From Clostridiales bacterium (GTDB taxonomy: Bacteria; Bacillota; Clostridia; Christensenellales; CAG-1252): a stretch of DNA of 7,696 nt. This document shows positions 6,431 through 7,696 of the stretch, piece by piece. How positions within the stretch are numbered: position 1 is the stretch's first letter; the number at the start of each line of letters is the position of its first letter. The stretch lies in contig DMCI01000105.1 in the NCBI GenBank assembly GCA_003445835.1, positions 1 to 7,696 on the forward strand, given 5' to 3'. The notes below the pieces were generated by a model that saw nothing but the letters and a program-made list of their open reading frames with translations, did not search any database and was not told where the DNA came from. The position numbers and the translations under genes are program-made.

Positions 6431-6889
6431 CTACTGCCCTTCCTTACAAAGCACGCGCAAAAGCTCTTTGCAACAAAGGAATATCTGATCGTACACTCGT
6501 CCGAAGGCGCCCGTATACCACGGATCCTCAATCTCCGCGCCGTGAAGCCCGTATTCCCCAAGGAGGCTCGCCTTCTTCTCCGCAAGGGGCGAAATGCTCT
6601 TCAAACGGTACAAATTGGAGTGATCCATACAAAGCAAAACGTCCGATTCTTCCGCCTCTTTGGGGGTGATGCGATGCGCCCCGCGATGCGGGCAGAGTAT
6701 GCCGTGTTCCGCAAGACAGCGTTTTGCCGGCGGATAAACGTCGTTGCCGATCTCCTCGTACGAAACGGCGGCGGACGTAACTTCAAATCGATCCCCGAGC
6801 CCCGCCTTGTTCACAAGGTCTTGAAAGACGTATTCCGCCATTGGGGAACGGCAGATATTTCCGTGACAGATAAAGCACACTTTGATCAT
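6431..6889 (-). CDS. Low-molecular-weight protein tyrosine phosphatase
   Basis: A 152-residue cytosolic phosphatase of the LMW-PTP family, full length for the family. The N-terminal phosphate-binding loop is CHGNICRS, giving nucleophile C8 and R14, followed by S15. The DPW motif holds general acid D122 (EDPWY, 121-125). In the B. subtilis arginine phosphatase YwlE, the residue before the second Cys of the loop is Thr and confers arginine specificity. Here it is Ile (I12), as in tyrosine-specific members, so phosphotyrosine is the likely substrate type. It could act on a tyrosine kinase or tyrosine-rich protein; no kinase is in the window. The ATG at 6889 overlaps the stop of the GNAT gene as ATGA, with GAGGG 5 bases upstream. 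A strong terminator follows the stop directly. Confidence 0.95.
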   Translation of the reverse strand: MIKVCFICHGNICRSPMAEYVFQDLVNKAGLGDRFEVTSAAVSYEEIGNDVYPPAKRCLAEHGILCPHRGAHRITPKEAEESDVLLCMDHSNLYRLKSISPLAEKKASLLGEYGLHGAEIEDPWYTGAFGRVYDQIFLCCKELLRVLCKEGQ

Positions 6890-7395
6890 TTTTCCCTCAC
6901 GACGGCGTACATTTTCATATCCAAAACTTTTCCATTTTTTACGGCGTTGCTCCTGAGCGTTCCTTCCGAAACGAAGCCCGCCTTTTCAAGCACGCGGCAG
7001 GACGCGACGTTCCGTGCAAACGGCTCTGCAAAGATCCGCAAAATATCGCTGTTTTCAAAGACGTACTTCACGGTTTGGCGCACCGCCTCCGTCGCATACC
7101 CGTTGCCCCAGTACCGCTTACCGATGTAGTAACCCATCTCCGCGCTGCGAAAATGAATATTTTCACCCCTGCAAACGCTTATGCTGCCGATAACTTTACC
7201 ATCCAAAGCGATGGCAAAGGCAAAGACTTTGTCTTTGGGCGCGGCAAGCATTGCGCGGATGTAGTCTTCCGCGTCCTTTGGGGTGTACGGGTACGGCAAG
7301 CCGTCCCGCAAATTGTTCAAAACGTCCGGGTCGTTGAGGTTGTTTGCCAAATCGACGTTGTCCTCAAGTTTCCACTTTCTTATTTTGATCTCCAT
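6886..7395 (-). CDS. GNAT-family N-acetyltransferase (RimJ/RimL type)
   Basis: A 169-residue GCN5-related acetyltransferase that uses acetyl-CoA. It resembles the RimJ/RimL group, which includes ribosomal-protein N-terminal acetyltransferases and small-molecule acetylators. The acetyl-CoA motif A is seen as YYIGKRYWGNGYATEA (89-104, with R94, G97, G99 of the R/Q-x-x-G-x-G/A pattern). The C-terminal NVASCRVLEKAGF (129-141) is the typical Asn-x-x-S motif of the group. Upstream strands include VFAFAIALDGKVIGSIS (57-73). The ATG at 7395 is preceded by GGAGG at 7 bases. It is first of a two-gene operon, overlapping the tyrosine phosphatase start by four bases. The substrate cannot be told from sequence. 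Confidence 0.92.
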   Translation of the reverse strand: MEIKIRKWKLEDNVDLANNLNDPDVLNNLRDGLPYPYTPKDAEDYIRAMLAAPKDKVFAFAIALDGKVIGSISVCRGENIHFRSAEMGYYIGKRYWGNGYATEAVRQTVKYVFENSDILRIFAEPFARNVASCRVLEKAGFVSEGTLRSNAVKNGKVLDMKMYAVVREK

Positions 7396-7443
7396 AGACC
7401 TTCCTCCCCGCCCCGCGAGTTTCCGCCAAGCGGCGTCAACCGT

Positions 7444-7472
7444 ATTGTATCATAACGCGCGCCTGCCCGCAA
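7444..7472 (-). promoter_or_regulatory. Promoter of the GNAT-phosphatase operon
   Basis: On the minus strand, -10 TACAAT (7444-7449) with an extended TGA in front, a 17-base spacer and a weak -35 TTGCGG (7467-7472). Predicted transcription starts near 7437, giving a leader of about 40 bases. The -35 box lies inside an inverted repeat (7466-7486). Confidence 0.65.
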
Positions 7473-7486
7473 AGGGCTTTGGCGGG
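7466..7486. repeat. Inverted repeat over the GNAT promoter -35 box
   Basis: CCCGC AAAG ... CTTT G GCGGG: outer arms of 5 bp (7466-7470, 7482-7486) and inner arms of 4 bp (7471-7474, 7477-7480) with one unpaired G. It has no T-run on either strand like a terminator. Its position on the -35 box and upstream edge makes it a candidate operator, though it could be chance in a GC-rich patch. Confidence 0.4.
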
Positions 7487-7515
7487 AAAATATTTTGCAA
7501 ATTTTCGTTTTTCAG

Positions 7516-7544
7516 TTGCAATCCGCGCACGAATATACTATAAT
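7516..7544 (+). promoter_or_regulatory. Promoter of the tRNA-Ser gene
   Basis: On the plus strand, -35 TTGCAA (7516-7521), a 17-base spacer and a perfect -10 TATAAT (7539-7544). The expected start is near 7551, about 53 bases before the mature tRNA end. The promoter is divergent from that of the GNAT operon, with about 67 bases between the two -10 and -35 regions. Confidence 0.9.
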
Positions 7545-7550
7545 TCAAGA

Positions 7551-7590
7551 GTTGTCCCCCGCGGACAGCACAAAATTGCGGCGCGCCGCA
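7551..7590 (+). other. Two hairpins in the tRNA-Ser precursor leader
   Basis: The predicted transcript begins with a 7-bp hairpin, GTTGTCC/GGACAGC around a CCCGC loop (7551-7569, one G-U pair). Then comes a 14-base perfect palindrome TGCGGCGCGCCGCA (7577-7590) that can fold as a 5-bp stem with a CGCG loop. Neither is followed by a U-run, so they are not terminators. They end 13 bases before the tRNA. Confidence 0.5.
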
Positions 7591-7603
7591 TCAATACAAA
7601 AAT

Positions 7604-7694
7604 GGAGAGTTGGCTGAGTGGTCGAAGGCGCACGATTGGAAATCGTGTTTACCTCACAAGGGTAACTAGGGTTCAAATCCCTAACTCTCCGCCA
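7604..7694 (+). tRNA. tRNA-Ser (anticodon GGA)
   Basis: A complete type II tRNA. The 7-bp acceptor stem is GGAGAGT (7604-7610) with ACTCTCC (7684-7690), followed by discriminator G (7691) and an encoded CCA (7692-7694). The anticodon stem CACGA/TCGTG holds loop TTGGAAA, giving anticodon GGA, which reads TCC and TCT serine codons. The long variable arm (around TTTACCTCACAAGGGTAA) and the T-loop GGTTCAAATCC fit tRNA-Ser. It is the only plus-strand gene and has its own promoter. Only two bases follow it in the window, so any downstream tRNA or integrated element cannot be seen. Confidence 0.97.
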
Positions 7695-7696
7695 AA

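Noticed and set aside
7600..7696. Possible integration site of a mobile element at the tRNA-Ser 3' end
   Set aside because: tRNA-Ser genes are common attachment sites, but only two bases follow the tRNA and no integrase or repeated tRNA fragment is in the window.

Overview
The window reads as chromosomal DNA from a mid-GC member of the Bacillota, most likely a Clostridia-type organism. The grounds are strong GGAGG-type ribosome binding sites, sigma-A promoters with TATAAT/TATACT -10 boxes, a Rho factor with a long N-terminal insertion, a UPF0371/DUF1846 gene and a divergent long PRPP synthetase. This placement is inferred from gene content, not measured. TGA, TAA and TAG all act as stops, so the genetic code looks standard. 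I see no phage, transposon, CRISPR or defence genes.

All seven protein genes lie on the minus strand. The only plus-strand gene is a tRNA-Ser(GGA) at the right edge. From right to left there are three transcription units. (1) A RimJ/RimL-type GNAT acetyltransferase and a low-molecular-weight tyrosine phosphatase overlap by ATGA. They share a promoter at about 7444-7472 and end at a clear intrinsic terminator (6396-6430). (2) A near-consensus promoter (6360-6388) drives a membrane protein with a tyrosine/proline-rich tail. Its stop codon lies one base from the start of a DUF1624 (heparan-alpha-glucosaminide N-acetyltransferase-like) multi-pass acyltransferase. (3) A TTGACA/TATACT promoter (4514-4543) drives DUF1846, a divergent PRPP synthetase and a UlaG-like metallo-beta-lactamase-fold hydrolase. 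These three are separated by only 10-21 bases. After a 150-base leader comes rho, whose 3' end runs off the left edge. No terminator or convincing promoter separates rho from unit 3, so it may be partly co-transcribed with it.

Most of this is housekeeping: transcription termination, PRPP supply and a tRNA. The least understood part is the membrane-protein/acyltransferase pair. The neighbouring phosphatase has the tyrosine-type (not arginine-type) active-site loop, and the membrane protein carries 17 tyrosines in 83 residues. A phosphotyrosine-regulated envelope-modification module is therefore a testable but speculative idea.
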